A DNA stretch of 32,612 nucleotides from Planctomyces sp. SH-PL62 (GTDB taxonomy: Bacteria; Planctomycetota; Planctomycetia; Planctomycetales; Planctomycetaceae): positions 1 to 32,612 of the forward strand of contig CAMDPX010000064.1 in NCBI GenBank assembly GCA_945905295.1, in the 5' to 3' direction. Position numbers and translations under genes: made by a program. The notes below the pieces were generated by a model. It was not told the DNA's origin and did not search any database. It saw only the letters and a list, made by a program, of their open reading frames with translations. This document shows positions 1 to 7,663 of the stretch, piece by piece (position 1 is the first letter of the stretch; every line of letters starts with the position of its first letter).

Positions 1-87
1 CCCAGACAAGCTCTCCCAAAACGTTCAAAATCCACCAGTGGAACTCGAAAGACCAAACCCAATGCGACAAAGTAAGTGCCATTGGGC
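1..87. repeat. Left copy of an 87-bp perfect inverted repeat bounding the window
   Basis: Bases 1-87 are the exact reverse complement of 32465-32551. The unit contains its own small dyad (CCCAATG ... CATTGGG, 13 nt apart). It lies just downstream of the miaB stop and is not part of a recognisable gene. The copy may continue to the left of the window. It could be a dispersed repeat family member or a boundary of an invertible segment; the sequence alone does not decide. Confidence 0.9.
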
Positions 88-121
88 TGACGCCGCCCCG
101 CTCGCCAAAACGTTTCCGCGG

Positions 122-1612
122 CTACGACATGATCGGCAGGGACATGCCGACCGATTGTCGCTCGTGCGTGACAATCTCGCCGAGCAACGTCGTGGCGGTG
201 CAACCCTGGACCGCCACTTCCACGAGACTGCCAGCCAGCCGCGGATTGCCGTCAAAGACCACGATCCGGTCGCAGCGCGTGCGTCCCACCAATTGCGTCG
301 GCCCGCTTACAGCATCCTCAGGAGAATGTTGCGGCACGAACGAATCGTCCGCCGCCTGAGCCTTCTTGGCCGATTTGCTGATCCCCTCGACAAGCACCTC
401 GAACGTCGATCCAATCAGGTCCGCGTTGTCCTCTTCACTGATCTGGTTTTGCAGGTCGAGCATTTCGTTGTTGCGATGACGCTTCACATCTTCCGGGACA
501 TCGTCTTCCCACAAATCGTGAGCCTTCGTGCCGGGACGCGGGCTGTATTTGAAGATGAATGAATTCTTGAAGCGGCACTCGCGGATCAAATCGAGACTCA
601 ACTGATACGACGCTTCCGATTCACCGCACATGCCCACGATGAAGTCGCTCGACACAGCGCAAGTCGGCAATGTCTGTCGAATGCGTGAGAACATCTCGCG
701 GTATTGATCGACGGTGTAGCCGCGCTTCATCCGTTTGAGCATCTCGTCACAGCCCGACTGGGCCGGCACATGCAAGTATTGCGCGACCTTCGGCAGATCG
801 CGCACCGCTTGCAGCAGGTCGTCGGTCATGTCGCGCGGGTAGTTGGTGACGAACTTGATCCGCAGGATGCCTGCGGTGTCGTGGATCAGTTCGAGCAAAT
901 CCGAAAGTCGGAAGAGTTTGCCGTCTTGCGTGTGCTTGTAACTGTTGACCGTTTGCCCCAGCAGCGTGACCTCTTTGACCCCCTGCTGAGCGAGCAGCTT
1001 CACTTCGTGAGCAATCTCACGAGGCGGGCGGCTTTGCTCCGGCCCGCGAGTCATCGGCACGACGCAGTAGGTACAGAACTTGTCGCAGCCGATCATGATT
1101 CGGACGAATGCCTGAAACGGCGTCGGCCGCATTTCGGGATCGCGAGCGGGGTCGTAGCTTTCAAAGCTGCTCGCCACTTCATCGCGCGAACCTTCTTTGC
1201 GATCGAGACTGACGGCGATCCGACGGCCTCGGTCGGAACGTGCTTCGTCAACGAGCCGCGGAATCTCTCGGAGTTGACCGGTGCCGACAACCAGATCGAC
1301 GTGCGGGGCGCGATTGAAGATCAGCTCTTGATCCTTCTGGGCCATGCAGCCCATGACGCCGATGACCTGGTTGGGACGTGCTCGCTTGCTGAATTTCAGC
1401 CGGCCAAGCTGGCTGTAGATTTTGTGCTCGGCGTGGTCGCGCACGCTGCACGTGTTGAACAGGATCGTGTCTGCTTCTTTGACATCGCTGGTCAGTGAGT
1501 AGCCTTGCTGGCGCAGCGCGGCAACGACCAACTCGCTGTCGAGCATATTCATCTGGCAGCCGACAGTCTCGATATAGAGCTTGCCGTTATGGATTTGTTC
1601 GGGAGCAGTCAT
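122..1612 (-). CDS. miaB: tRNA-2-methylthio-N6-dimethylallyladenosine synthase MiaB
   Basis: Radical-SAM methylthiotransferase that adds the 2-methylthio group to i6A37 of tRNAs reading UNN codons; cytoplasmic. At 496 aa it is close to family length. The N-terminal UPF0004 domain carries the cluster-binding cysteines C19, C55 (in FNTCSVR) and C89 (in GVMGCMAQ). The radical-SAM triad is C176-x3-C180-x2-C183 (CDKFCTYC). The C-terminal part, about residues 400-485, fits a TRAM RNA-binding domain. The ATG at 1612 puts the N-terminus directly before the expected KLYIETVGCQMN strand. The gene appears monocistronic, with the toxin-antitoxin pair upstream on the same strand about 50 bp away. The MiaB assignment, rather than MtaB or RimO, rests on the NTCSVRDHAE and CVVP(M)TRG motifs. 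Confidence 0.95.
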   Translation of the reverse strand: MTAPEQIHNGKLYIETVGCQMNMLDSELVVAALRQQGYSLTSDVKEADTILFNTCSVRDHAEHKIYSQLGRLKFSKRARPNQVIGVMGCMAQKDQELIFNRAPHVDLVVGTGQLREIPRLVDEARSDRGRRIAVSLDRKEGSRDEVASSFESYDPARDPEMRPTPFQAFVRIMIGCDKFCTYCVVPMTRGPEQSRPPREIAHEVKLLAQQGVKEVTLLGQTVNSYKHTQDGKLFRLSDLLELIHDTAGILRIKFVTNYPRDMTDDLLQAVRDLPKVAQYLHVPAQSGCDEMLKRMKRGYTVDQYREMFSRIRQTLPTCAVSSDFIVGMCGESEASYQLSLDLIRECRFKNSFIFKYSPRPGTKAHDLWEDDVPEDVKRHRNNEMLDLQNQISEEDNADLIGSTFEVLVEGISKSAKKAQAADDSFVPQHSPEDAVSGPTQLVGRTRCDRIVVFDGNPRLAGSLVEVAVQGCTATTLLGEIVTHERQSVGMSLPIMS

Positions 1613-1664
1613 GGGGGAGTGATATCAGAATTGAAGTGGATCAGCGACTGAACTCGGAAGTCTC

Positions 1665-2084
1665 TCAATCCGCCCAATTCTCAACCTTGAGTTCGGGAAC
1701 GCGGCTGAAGTCCGCCAAGTTGCGAGTCACGACGGTCGCATCGTGCATCAACGCAATCGCCGCGATCCGCAGATCGTTGGCTCGGACTCCCAACTTCAGA
1801 ACCCGAAGGATTTCAAAGCGGTCAATCGCCGACTCGAAAAAGGACAGCAACCGAAACTGATTCAACTCCACGACAGTCTCAATCAAATTGTCGTAGGCAC
1901 GGGCCAATTGTTCGCGGTTCCGTTGCCTGCGGAGCAATGTATACCAGCCGGTCAATTGCTCATCGACCGTAATCGCCGTGGTCGCCAAGGTGTTGAGCGA
2001 CTGTTGCAACATCCGCTGGACGACCACCGGATGTCCGTGCTGATAGAGCGACAAGGAGTCCGTATCCAGAACATACAGGCTCAT
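1665..2084 (-). CDS. PIN-domain toxin, VapC-like ribonuclease
   Basis: Small PIN-domain protein (139 aa), probably the RNase toxin of a type II toxin-antitoxin pair. The acidic catalytic set is visible: D7 in the opening LDTD strand, E42 in the second helix, D104 in NDLRIAAIAL, and D125 in the closing VVTRNLADF motif. This is the usual VapC pattern of metal-binding acids. Its start overlaps the end of the upstream antitoxin gene by 4 bp, so translation is probably coupled. VapC toxins cleave tRNA or rRNA; the target here cannot be told. A stand-alone PIN nuclease is the alternative, but the overlapping partner makes the toxin role likely. Confidence 0.85.
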   Translation of the reverse strand: MSLYVLDTDSLSLYQHGHPVVVQRMLQQSLNTLATTAITVDEQLTGWYTLLRRQRNREQLARAYDNLIETVVELNQFRLLSFFESAIDRFEILRVLKLGVRANDLRIAAIALMHDATVVTRNLADFSRVPELKVENWAD

Positions 2085-2383
2085 GGCAATCCGGCTTCCA
2101 CGTCACATTTCCGACGGTATTCCTCGATGGCCTCTTGCCACTCATCGAACAACGGATCGTCCTTGAGGCTGCCCGCGAATCGAGCCAGCGGATGCTCGGC
2201 TGCTGGAGGCGATTCCACTCGCACGATCACCGCATCGGCGGGCAGGACCGACGAGAATCGTTCACGCCACAATAGCAATGATTCTTCCGCCGAAGCTCCC
2301 TCAACGGCAAACGACTGGATCGACGCACTTTTCGCGCGAAACCGGTTGCCGGGAAGTCGCTCGATCACGACGGGAACTTGCAT
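2081..2383 (-). CDS. Putative antitoxin of the PIN toxin
   Basis: 100-aa protein encoded directly upstream of the PIN toxin with a 4-bp stop/start overlap, the usual antitoxin-first order. The N-terminal half (VPVVIERLPGNRFRAKS) looks like a HicB-type beta-rich fold, and the C-terminal tail (HPLARFAGSLKDDPLFDEW followed by a basic/acidic helix) resembles the toxin-wrapping peptide of VapB-like antitoxins. I see no clear AbrB or ribbon-helix-helix DNA-binding domain, so autoregulation is uncertain. The antitoxin role is inferred mainly from position and size. Confidence 0.7.
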   Translation of the reverse strand: MQVPVVIERLPGNRFRAKSASIQSFAVEGASAEESLLLWRERFSSVLPADAVIVRVESPPAAEHPLARFAGSLKDDPLFDEWQEAIEEYRRKCDVEAGLP

Positions 2384-2471
2384 GATGGGCCTCTCATTTC
2401 ATTCGACGTTTCAACCGCCTGCGTCGTGAAAGCACCCTAAGATCGCCAATTGGGCGGGGCAAGTCTTTCTA

Positions 2472-3041
2472 CTAGTCACGGACGCGTTCGATGTACTCGC
2501 CGGTGACGGCGTCGATCCGGACTTTCTCGCCGGCGGCGACGAAGGCGGGGACTTGGATTTCGGCTCCGGTTTCGACGGTCGCGGCCTTGGTCACGTTGGA
2601 GGAGGTGTTACCGCGGACGGCTGGCTCGGTGTAGGTGATTTCGAGCGTGACATGCTGCGGCGGCGTGAACGAGATCAGGCGGTCGTTCCAATACATCAGT
2701 TGGCAGAGGCTGCCTTCCTTGATGAATCGCAGAGACTCGGCACAGGTCTCTAGCGGCAGCGAGTGTTGCTCAAAGGTTTCGTTGTCCATGAAGACGTAGC
2801 CGTTGGCGTCGCGATACGAATAGACGCCGTCGCACTTGCGCACGTCGGCACCTTCGAGACCGTCGCCACTCTTGTAGGTCTTGTCGAGGTACGTCCCCTT
2901 GAGCAAGTTCCTGAGCCGCGTGCGGTAGAGGGCTTGGCCTTTGCCCGGCTTGACGAATTCGAGGCCGACCATGTCGCAGGGCTCGCCATCGACGATGACT
3001 TTGATTCCCTTCTTGAAGTCACTGGTGCTGATGTTGGCCAT
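2472..3041 (-). CDS. efp: Elongation factor P
   Basis: EF-P binds the ribosome between the P and E sites and relieves stalling at polyproline stretches. The protein is 189 aa, normal for the family, if the ATG at 3041 is used. That start gives the family N-terminus MANISTSDFKKG and has GAGAAAG upstream; the longer open frame reads through a hairpin repeat and is not credible. Lys34 in VKPGKGQAL is the residue modified by (R)-beta-lysylation, and the modification enzyme gene epmB starts divergently 150 bp away. Three OB/KOW-like domains are expected; the C-terminal signature VDAVTGEYIERV is present. Polyproline runs occur in this window, for example in the DUF1592 protein. Confidence 0.96.
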   Translation of the reverse strand: MANISTSDFKKGIKVIVDGEPCDMVGLEFVKPGKGQALYRTRLRNLLKGTYLDKTYKSGDGLEGADVRKCDGVYSYRDANGYVFMDNETFEQHSLPLETCAESLRFIKEGSLCQLMYWNDRLISFTPPQHVTLEITYTEPAVRGNTSSNVTKAATVETGAEIQVPAFVAAGEKVRIDAVTGEYIERVRD

Positions 3042-3074
3042 TGGTCTTTCTCGGAGAAGCGGATAGTGTGCGTG

Positions 3075-3139
3075 TCGTAGCTCGACTCTCTGAGTCGAGC
3101 GTTTTTTCGGGAATCTCGGCTCAGAGAGCCGAGCTACGA
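3075..3139. repeat. REP-like hairpin doublet in the efp/epmB divergent promoter region
   Basis: Two 25-bp arms (3075-3099 and 3115-3139) in inverted orientation flank a T-rich spacer of about 15 nt. Each arm is itself a hairpin with an 8-bp stem and a 3-nt loop. The two arms differ at two positions, and in each arm the change is compensated (A-T pair in one, G-C in the other). This supports selection or copying at the level of the single hairpin. The outer six bases TCGTAG/CTACGA recur in the element at 23687-23766. It is followed by a short GCCCC/GGGGC hairpin near 3141-3155. Confidence 0.85.
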
Positions 3140-3190
3140 AGCCCCGCAAAGGGGCGGGTTTATAGCGGGGTCGCGAGGTTGGTGTCGAGC

Positions 3191-4237
3191 ATGGTTTCGG
3201 GAAATGTCAGCCTCGCGGAACGGCTCTTGATCGAGCCTTCAGACGTTGCCTCGCCACCTGTGCGAGATGATTGGCGACGCTCGCTGGCCGACGCGATTCG
3301 CGACCCCGACGAGTTGCTTGCGAGGTTGGGATTAACGGCGACCGGCTGTCGGCTCTCGGCGGTCGGCCGGAAATTTCCGATGCTGGTGCCAGAGAGCTTT
3401 TTCAATCGCATGCAACCGGGAGACATCCACGACCCACTCTTGCGACAAGTATTGCCGTTCGCCGATGAGGACGAAGCCGTTCCTGGTTTCACACTCGATG
3501 CGCTGGAGGAAGCGACGTTCCGTAAGGCCCCCGGCTTGTTGCACAAGTACGCCGGCCGAGCGTTGCTGGTGCTCACCGGAGCTTGTGCCGTGCATTGCCG
3601 CTATTGTTTTCGGCGGCATTACCCGTACTCGCAGGAACCGAAGCGGCTCGACGATTGGGAGCCGGCGTTTGCGGCACTCGAACAGGATGAGTCGATCCAC
3701 GAGGTGCTGCTCAGCGGCGGCGATCCGCTGATGCTGACCGACGAACGCTTGGTTGCCGTCGTGCGGCGACTCGAACAAATCAAACATCTGCGTCGGCTGA
3801 GATGGCATACTCGACTGCCGATCGTGCTGCCGAATCGAATTACCTGGGAATGGCTCGACCTGCTGACCTCGTCGCGGCTGACGCCGATCGTTGTCGTCCA
3901 CGCGAATCATCCCCGCGAATTGATCGGTGACTGCGCAGCGGCGTTGCAACGACTGACACAAGCGGGAGTGCTGACGCTCAATCAAGCGGTGCTGTTGCGC
4001 GGGATCAACGACACGGCGGATGTGCTCGTGGAGTTGAGCGAGCGGCTGATCGAACTGGGCATTCGGCCGTATTATTTGCATCAACTCGACCGCGTCGCCG
4101 GCACGGCTCACTTCGAGGTTTCTGCTGACGTCGGACGCCAATTGATGGTCGAACTGCGCGAACGACTGCCCGGCTATGCCGTTCCTCAATACGTCCAAGA
4201 AGTGCCGGGAGCGGCCTTCAAAGTTCCACTGACCTGA
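3191..4237 (+). CDS. epmB: EF-P (R)-beta-lysine-forming lysine 2,3-aminomutase EpmB
   Basis: Radical-SAM, PLP-dependent aminomutase that converts L-lysine to (R)-beta-lysine for attachment to EF-P Lys34. With the ATG at 3191 it is 348 aa, close to E. coli EpmB (about 342 aa). The longer open frame reads back through the hairpin doublet and lacks family similarity. The radical-SAM triad is C132-x3-C136-x2-C139 (CAVHCRYC). The likely PLP lysine is K344 in the terminal FKVPL motif, matching the family C-terminus. It lacks the extra C-terminal region of clostridial lysine 2,3-aminomutases. Its position beside efp supports the EpmB call over a catabolic aminomutase. No epmA ligase gene is in this window. 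Confidence 0.92.
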   Translation: MVSGNVSLAERLLIEPSDVASPPVRDDWRRSLADAIRDPDELLARLGLTATGCRLSAVGRKFPMLVPESFFNRMQPGDIHDPLLRQVLPFADEDEAVPGFTLDALEEATFRKAPGLLHKYAGRALLVLTGACAVHCRYCFRRHYPYSQEPKRLDDWEPAFAALEQDESIHEVLLSGGDPLMLTDERLVAVVRRLEQIKHLRRLRWHTRLPIVLPNRITWEWLDLLTSSRLTPIVVVHANHPRELIGDCAAALQRLTQAGVLTLNQAVLLRGINDTADVLVELSERLIELGIRPYYLHQLDRVAGTAHFEVSADVGRQLMVELRERLPGYAVPQYVQEVPGAAFKVPLT

Positions 4238-4247
4238 TCGTAGCGAC

Positions 4248-4334
4248 GGGGTCGGGAGTCTTTTTCATGCCGCGAGGTCTCGATCTGCGACGTTGCCACC
4301 GACATCGTGCGGCATGAAAAAGACTCCCGACCCC
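4248..4334. repeat. Long perfect palindrome (26-bp arms) between epmB and hemB
   Basis: Arms 4248-4273 and 4309-4334 are perfect reverse complements around a 35-nt spacer. Each arm contains a GTCGGGAGTC block followed by five T (or preceded by five A). It begins 11 bp after the epmB stop, so in RNA it could act as a bidirectional terminator, although the T run lies inside the stem. A similar GGATCGGGAGT plus T-run sequence occurs at 32569-32586, which suggests a dispersed repeat rather than a local terminator. Confidence 0.85.
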
Positions 4335-4422
4335 TTCCAGGTTCATTTCTCACAACTGTCCGCTGGCGAACTGTCGCGATATCTTCATTCGAGACCTTGC
4401 CGACCCCGCCGAGATAACCGCC

Positions 4423-5430
4423 ATGATGCCATCTCTCACTACCGCTGGCTTCCCCTCCGTCCGTCTGCGACGCCTGCGATCAAATCCGCGACTGCGAGAC
4501 CTCGTCCGCGAAACAGAACTCAATCCGCGCGACTTCATCCTGCCGTTGTTTGTGCGGCACGGACAGAACCAGCGTGTGCCGATCAAGTCGATGCCCGGCC
4601 ACGATCAAATGACGGTCGATCATCTGCCGCGTGAGATCAACGAGATTGCGTCGCTGGGCATTCCAGCGGTGATCTTGTTCGGCATCCCAGAACACAAAGA
4701 CGCGGTCGGCAGCGACGCCTACGATCCCAACGGCGTCATTCAACAAGCGGTGCGAGCGATCAAGGCAACTCGATCGGACGTGCTGGTCATGACGGATGTC
4801 TGCTTCTGCGAGTTCACCGATCACGGCCACTGCGGCATCGTCAACGAGAAGCACGGACACACCGACGTCGATAACGATGCGACGCTCGGCATCCTTGTTA
4901 AAGAAGCGGTCGCACAGTGCCAGGCGGGAGCGGACTTGATCGCCCCCAGCGGCATGATGGACGGCATGATTGCCGCGCTGCGGTCCGGACTCGATGCCGC
5001 CAACTTTGAGAACATTCCGATCATGAGCTACGCGGCGAAATATGCCTCGGCGTTTTACGGACCGTTCCGCGATGCGGCCGAAAGCGCTCCGCAGTTTGGC
5101 GATCGCCGCAGCTATCAGATGGATCCGGCCAACGCGGCCGAAGCTCTGCGCGAAGTCGCGCTCGATGTCGCCGAGGGAGCCGACATTCTGATGGTCAAGC
5201 CGGCGCTCAGTTATCTCGACGTGATTCGTCGAGTGAAGCAGGCGCACCCGGAGATTCCGCTGGCGGCATACAACGTCAGCGGCGAATTCTCGATGGTCAA
5301 AGCCGCCGCCGCGAACGGCTGGATCGACGAACAACGCATCGCACTCGAAATCCTGACTTCGATCAAGCGCGCGGGTGCCGACATGATTCTGACGTACTTT
5401 GCCAAAGACGCGGCTCGATGGCTCAGCTAA
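4423..5430 (+). CDS. hemB: Porphobilinogen synthase (delta-aminolevulinic acid dehydratase)
   Basis: Condenses two 5-aminolevulinate molecules to porphobilinogen in tetrapyrrole synthesis; cytoplasmic, usually octameric. The 335-aa length is typical. The catalytic zinc site is visible as C127, C129 and C137 ([14 protein letters not shown]), so this is the Zn-dependent rather than the Mg-only type. The two Schiff-base lysines are K206 ([17 protein letters not shown]) and K259 ([11 protein letters not shown]). Two adjacent ATG codons (4423, 4426) could start translation and the Shine-Dalgarno is weak. It follows the palindrome at 4248-4334 and is probably transcribed on its own. Confidence 0.97.
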   Translation: MMPSLTTAGFPSVRLRRLRSNPRLRDLVRETELNPRDFILPLFVRHGQNQRVPIKSMPGHDQMTVDHLPREINEIASLGIPAVILFGIPEHKDAVGSDAYDPNGVIQQAVRAIKATRSDVLVMTDVCFCEFTDHGHCGIVNEKHGHTDVDNDATLGILVKEAVAQCQAGADLIAPSGMMDGMIAALRSGLDAANFENIPIMSYAAKYASAFYGPFRDAAESAPQFGDRRSYQMDPANAAEALREVALDVAEGADILMVKPALSYLDVIRRVKQAHPEIPLAAYNVSGEFSMVKAAAANGWIDEQRIALEILTSIKRAGADMILTYFAKDAARWLS

Positions 5431-5776
5431 CGCATTCCCGTTTCGCCAGAACGTAAAGTCTCCGCGAATTACCTGGGAAGAGGTTGCAAAAGTTGACGGG
5501 ACATTCCGGTTGTTCCACGCTTGAATCCGGCCTGAAACTTACAAGTGGTCCGAGACACTTGTTGCCAACCTACACCGCTGTTTTAATCAACCCGCTCATT
5601 TGCCACCGTCCGAAAGTCGCTCATACTGGTGAGGCTTCGGCGATTTCTTGCTCGGGAATTCACGGCGGTGTGGCTTCGGTGCATTCATCCGTGGATGACT
5701 TAATGGCACGCAGACCTCAGGATGACTTCCCCAATCTGATTATCAACATCGCCTCTCTTTTGTCAGGAGACATTCC
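5431..5776. other. Intergenic region upstream of the Ppx-like gene
   Basis: 346 nt without a convincing gene. It holds a dyad ACAAGTG/CACTTGT (5541-5562, 8-nt spacer) and, immediately before the next gene, an AGGAGA ribosome-binding site (5765-5770). A small open frame at 5484-5864 overlaps the next gene's start and has no recognisable features, so it is not called. The promoter of the Ppx-TIR unit presumably lies here, but I cannot place its -35/-10 boxes with confidence. Confidence 0.6.
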
Positions 5777-7579
5777 ATGCCCCGACTACGTCAACATTCG
5801 GTCCGAACTGTTTGGCATTCAATCCGCGGTGGATTGTGCGGAATCGCATTGCTTCTTTGGTTAAGCGTGAATCCCGTTGCCGCACAGAATTGGGGAGGAA
5901 TTGAGTTGGGGGGCGAAGGAATCAAGCTGGTTATTGGCAACTTCGAAAAGGGCGAATTTCGAGCGAAGAATCTCGAAAAAGCGGCCACCCGAAACATTGG
6001 TCTATCCGGAGCGGTCGTCGATAAAAAAACTTTTCAAGAAGGTGCCATCGCGGAAGCCGTAGGCATTGTTAAGGAGTTTCTCAATGAGTTGAAAAACCAA
6101 CAGGTTCCGCCAGAAAACATTCGAATTGTCGTTAGCAGCGGGCTGGCCGGTGCCGCGGGCGACGCCTTGAAAAGCTTGCAGCAGGAGATCCTCGAAAAGA
6201 CGGCGATCAACGTCGATGTGATTCAAGGGAAGGACGAAGCCCAATTTACGTTTTTAGGGGTTGCTCCGAGTGATCCGGTGGAGCGTGACGGATCGCTCTT
6301 GGTCGACGTCGGAGGTGGCAATACCAAGCTCGCCACCGCAATGGCTGATCCGGGAACCGTCCCCTTTGGAGCACGGACGCTCGCAGACGCTCGCAAAAAA
6401 GACAGCGTTCAAAGCGCCGATGACCAAGCCCGAAAGAACACCGCGGAAACGCTCGGAGCGATCTTCAAGAAACGCGAAGAAACCAAGCCCAACGAGGAAG
6501 CGATCAAGACGGTGTTCTTAACCGGTGGCACAGCCTACATCACGGCGACTTTTCTGCGTGCTCAGCAAGTGGGCCAAAACCCAACCGGCAAGCTCACACT
6601 TCCCATAGCAGAGATCAAAGCGTTTAGTGAATCGCTTCAGAACGCCGCTTCGATCGCGGACGTGTTCGATGCCCGTCTTCCCAAAGGGGCTCCCGACGAT
6701 GCCGTCGTCGCAAATTACATACGCGCGAAAGGGATCTACGATCTCGATCGACTTCGAGCCGGTGCCTGGATGCTGAGTTCGACCTTGGAATACGTTCAAT
6801 TGAAATATCCCAACGTCAAAGAAGTCGTGTACGACGGCAACGGCCTGTTCGCCTGGATGAAGGGGTATCTTCAGAATGCCAAAAAGAAAGCTGATGGACC
6901 TACGACGTCGGATGTCATTGATCAACTCAAGAATTCCGGGAGGACTACGGAGTCAAAGTTACAAGATATTCGAATCGGCTTAGAGGGCATCGCGACTCTC
7001 GATAAGAACCTCGCCGACAGGTTCCAGAAACTTCAGGACCAATTGACCGTTCTGGAGAAGCTGACTTCTGCCGAGCTTCAGTTGACGAAAATCGCCGGAT
7101 CATTGGAAAAAAGCAGTTCCACAAGCCTGACAAAAGAGGATCTCCAAAACACAGAGAAGGCACTTGTGGCGGCGCTCGCCAGGATCAATCTGGCAACCGC
7201 AGGGGCGGGAGCGGGACCAATGCCGACATCTCCAGGCAATCCGTTACTGATGCGGATGGGGGACGCACTTTATCAAGACGGAGTTCAGGCGTATCAACGC
7301 CGCGCATGGGCCGGGGCCTTAGCGTTCTTTCAGTTATCCGTGGAACAGACGCCGAATGACCCTCTTGTCTGGTATCACAAGGCCATCGTCGAACTGACGT
7401 TGAATGACTGTGTCGCAGCGGAAGACTCGATTCGAACAACGGCGCGCCTCTTGAATGCTTCGCGATTGAATGAAACCGCGCTGTCCCGATCGTTGGAACA
7501 CGCACAGGGTTCCGCCAGACAGCGGGCCGAAAAAATGCTCCGGCTCGCCATGACCAAGCATTTTTCAGAGCCCAAGTAG
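5777..7579 (+). CDS. Exported Ppx/GppA-like ASKHA protein with C-terminal TPR-like region
   Basis: 600 aa, ATG preceded by AGGAGA at 6 nt. Residues 1-36 form a signal peptide (basic start, hydrophobic ALLLWL core, VAA/Q cleavage site). Residues about 40-360 look like the Ppx/GppA exopolyphosphatase/pppGpp phosphatase fold: phosphate-1 loop GIELGGEGIKLVIG (40-53), VSSGLAGAAGDA helix, a VIQGKDEAQFTFLGV segment (about 138-152) where the family has its catalytic acidic residue, phosphate-2 loop LLVDVGGGNTKL (164-175), and an adenosine-type LTGGTAY motif (238-244). Residues about 380-460 are helical and coiled-coil-like. Residues about 500-560 resemble a TPR pair. Family members are normally cytoplasmic, so export is unusual. 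It is 84 nt upstream of the TIR gene on the same strand, a likely operon. Enzymatic activity is inferred, not shown. Confidence 0.75.
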   Translation: MPRLRQHSVRTVWHSIRGGLCGIALLLWLSVNPVAAQNWGGIELGGEGIKLVIGNFEKGEFRAKNLEKAATRNIGLSGAVVDKKTFQEGAIAEAVGIVKEFLNELKNQQVPPENIRIVVSSGLAGAAGDALKSLQQEILEKTAINVDVIQGKDEAQFTFLGVAPSDPVERDGSLLVDVGGGNTKLATAMADPGTVPFGARTLADARKKDSVQSADDQARKNTAETLGAIFKKREETKPNEEAIKTVFLTGGTAYITATFLRAQQVGQNPTGKLTLPIAEIKAFSESLQNAASIADVFDARLPKGAPDDAVVANYIRAKGIYDLDRLRAGAWMLSSTLEYVQLKYPNVKEVVYDGNGLFAWMKGYLQNAKKKADGPTTSDVIDQLKNSGRTTESKLQDIRIGLEGIATLDKNLADRFQKLQDQLTVLEKLTSAELQLTKIAGSLEKSSSTSLTKEDLQNTEKALVAALARINLATAGAGAGPMPTSPGNPLLMRMGDALYQDGVQAYQRRAWAGALAFFQLSVEQTPNDPLVWYHKAIVELTLNDCVAAEDSIRTTARLLNASRLNETALSRSLEHAQGSARQRAEKMLRLAMTKHFSEPK

Positions 7580-7663
7580 GACTTCCGCAGAGCCGTGCCT
7601 CCGGTGCGACGCCGCTGCGATCGCGCAACCTGACAAGTGGATGCCGCCTCAAGAAGGTTGAAC

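Noticed and set aside
704-1498. 264-aa open frame on the plus strand
   Set aside because: It is antisense to the conserved radical-SAM region of miaB and has no recognisable domain; a composition effect of GC-rich DNA.
5484-5864. 126-aa open frame before the Ppx-like gene
   Set aside because: No good ribosome-binding site or motif, and it overlaps a well-supported start in another frame.
5777-7579. Calling the Ppx-like gene ppx or gppA
   Set aside because: Export signal, extra C-terminal regions and TIR neighbour make orthology to the housekeeping enzymes unlikely.
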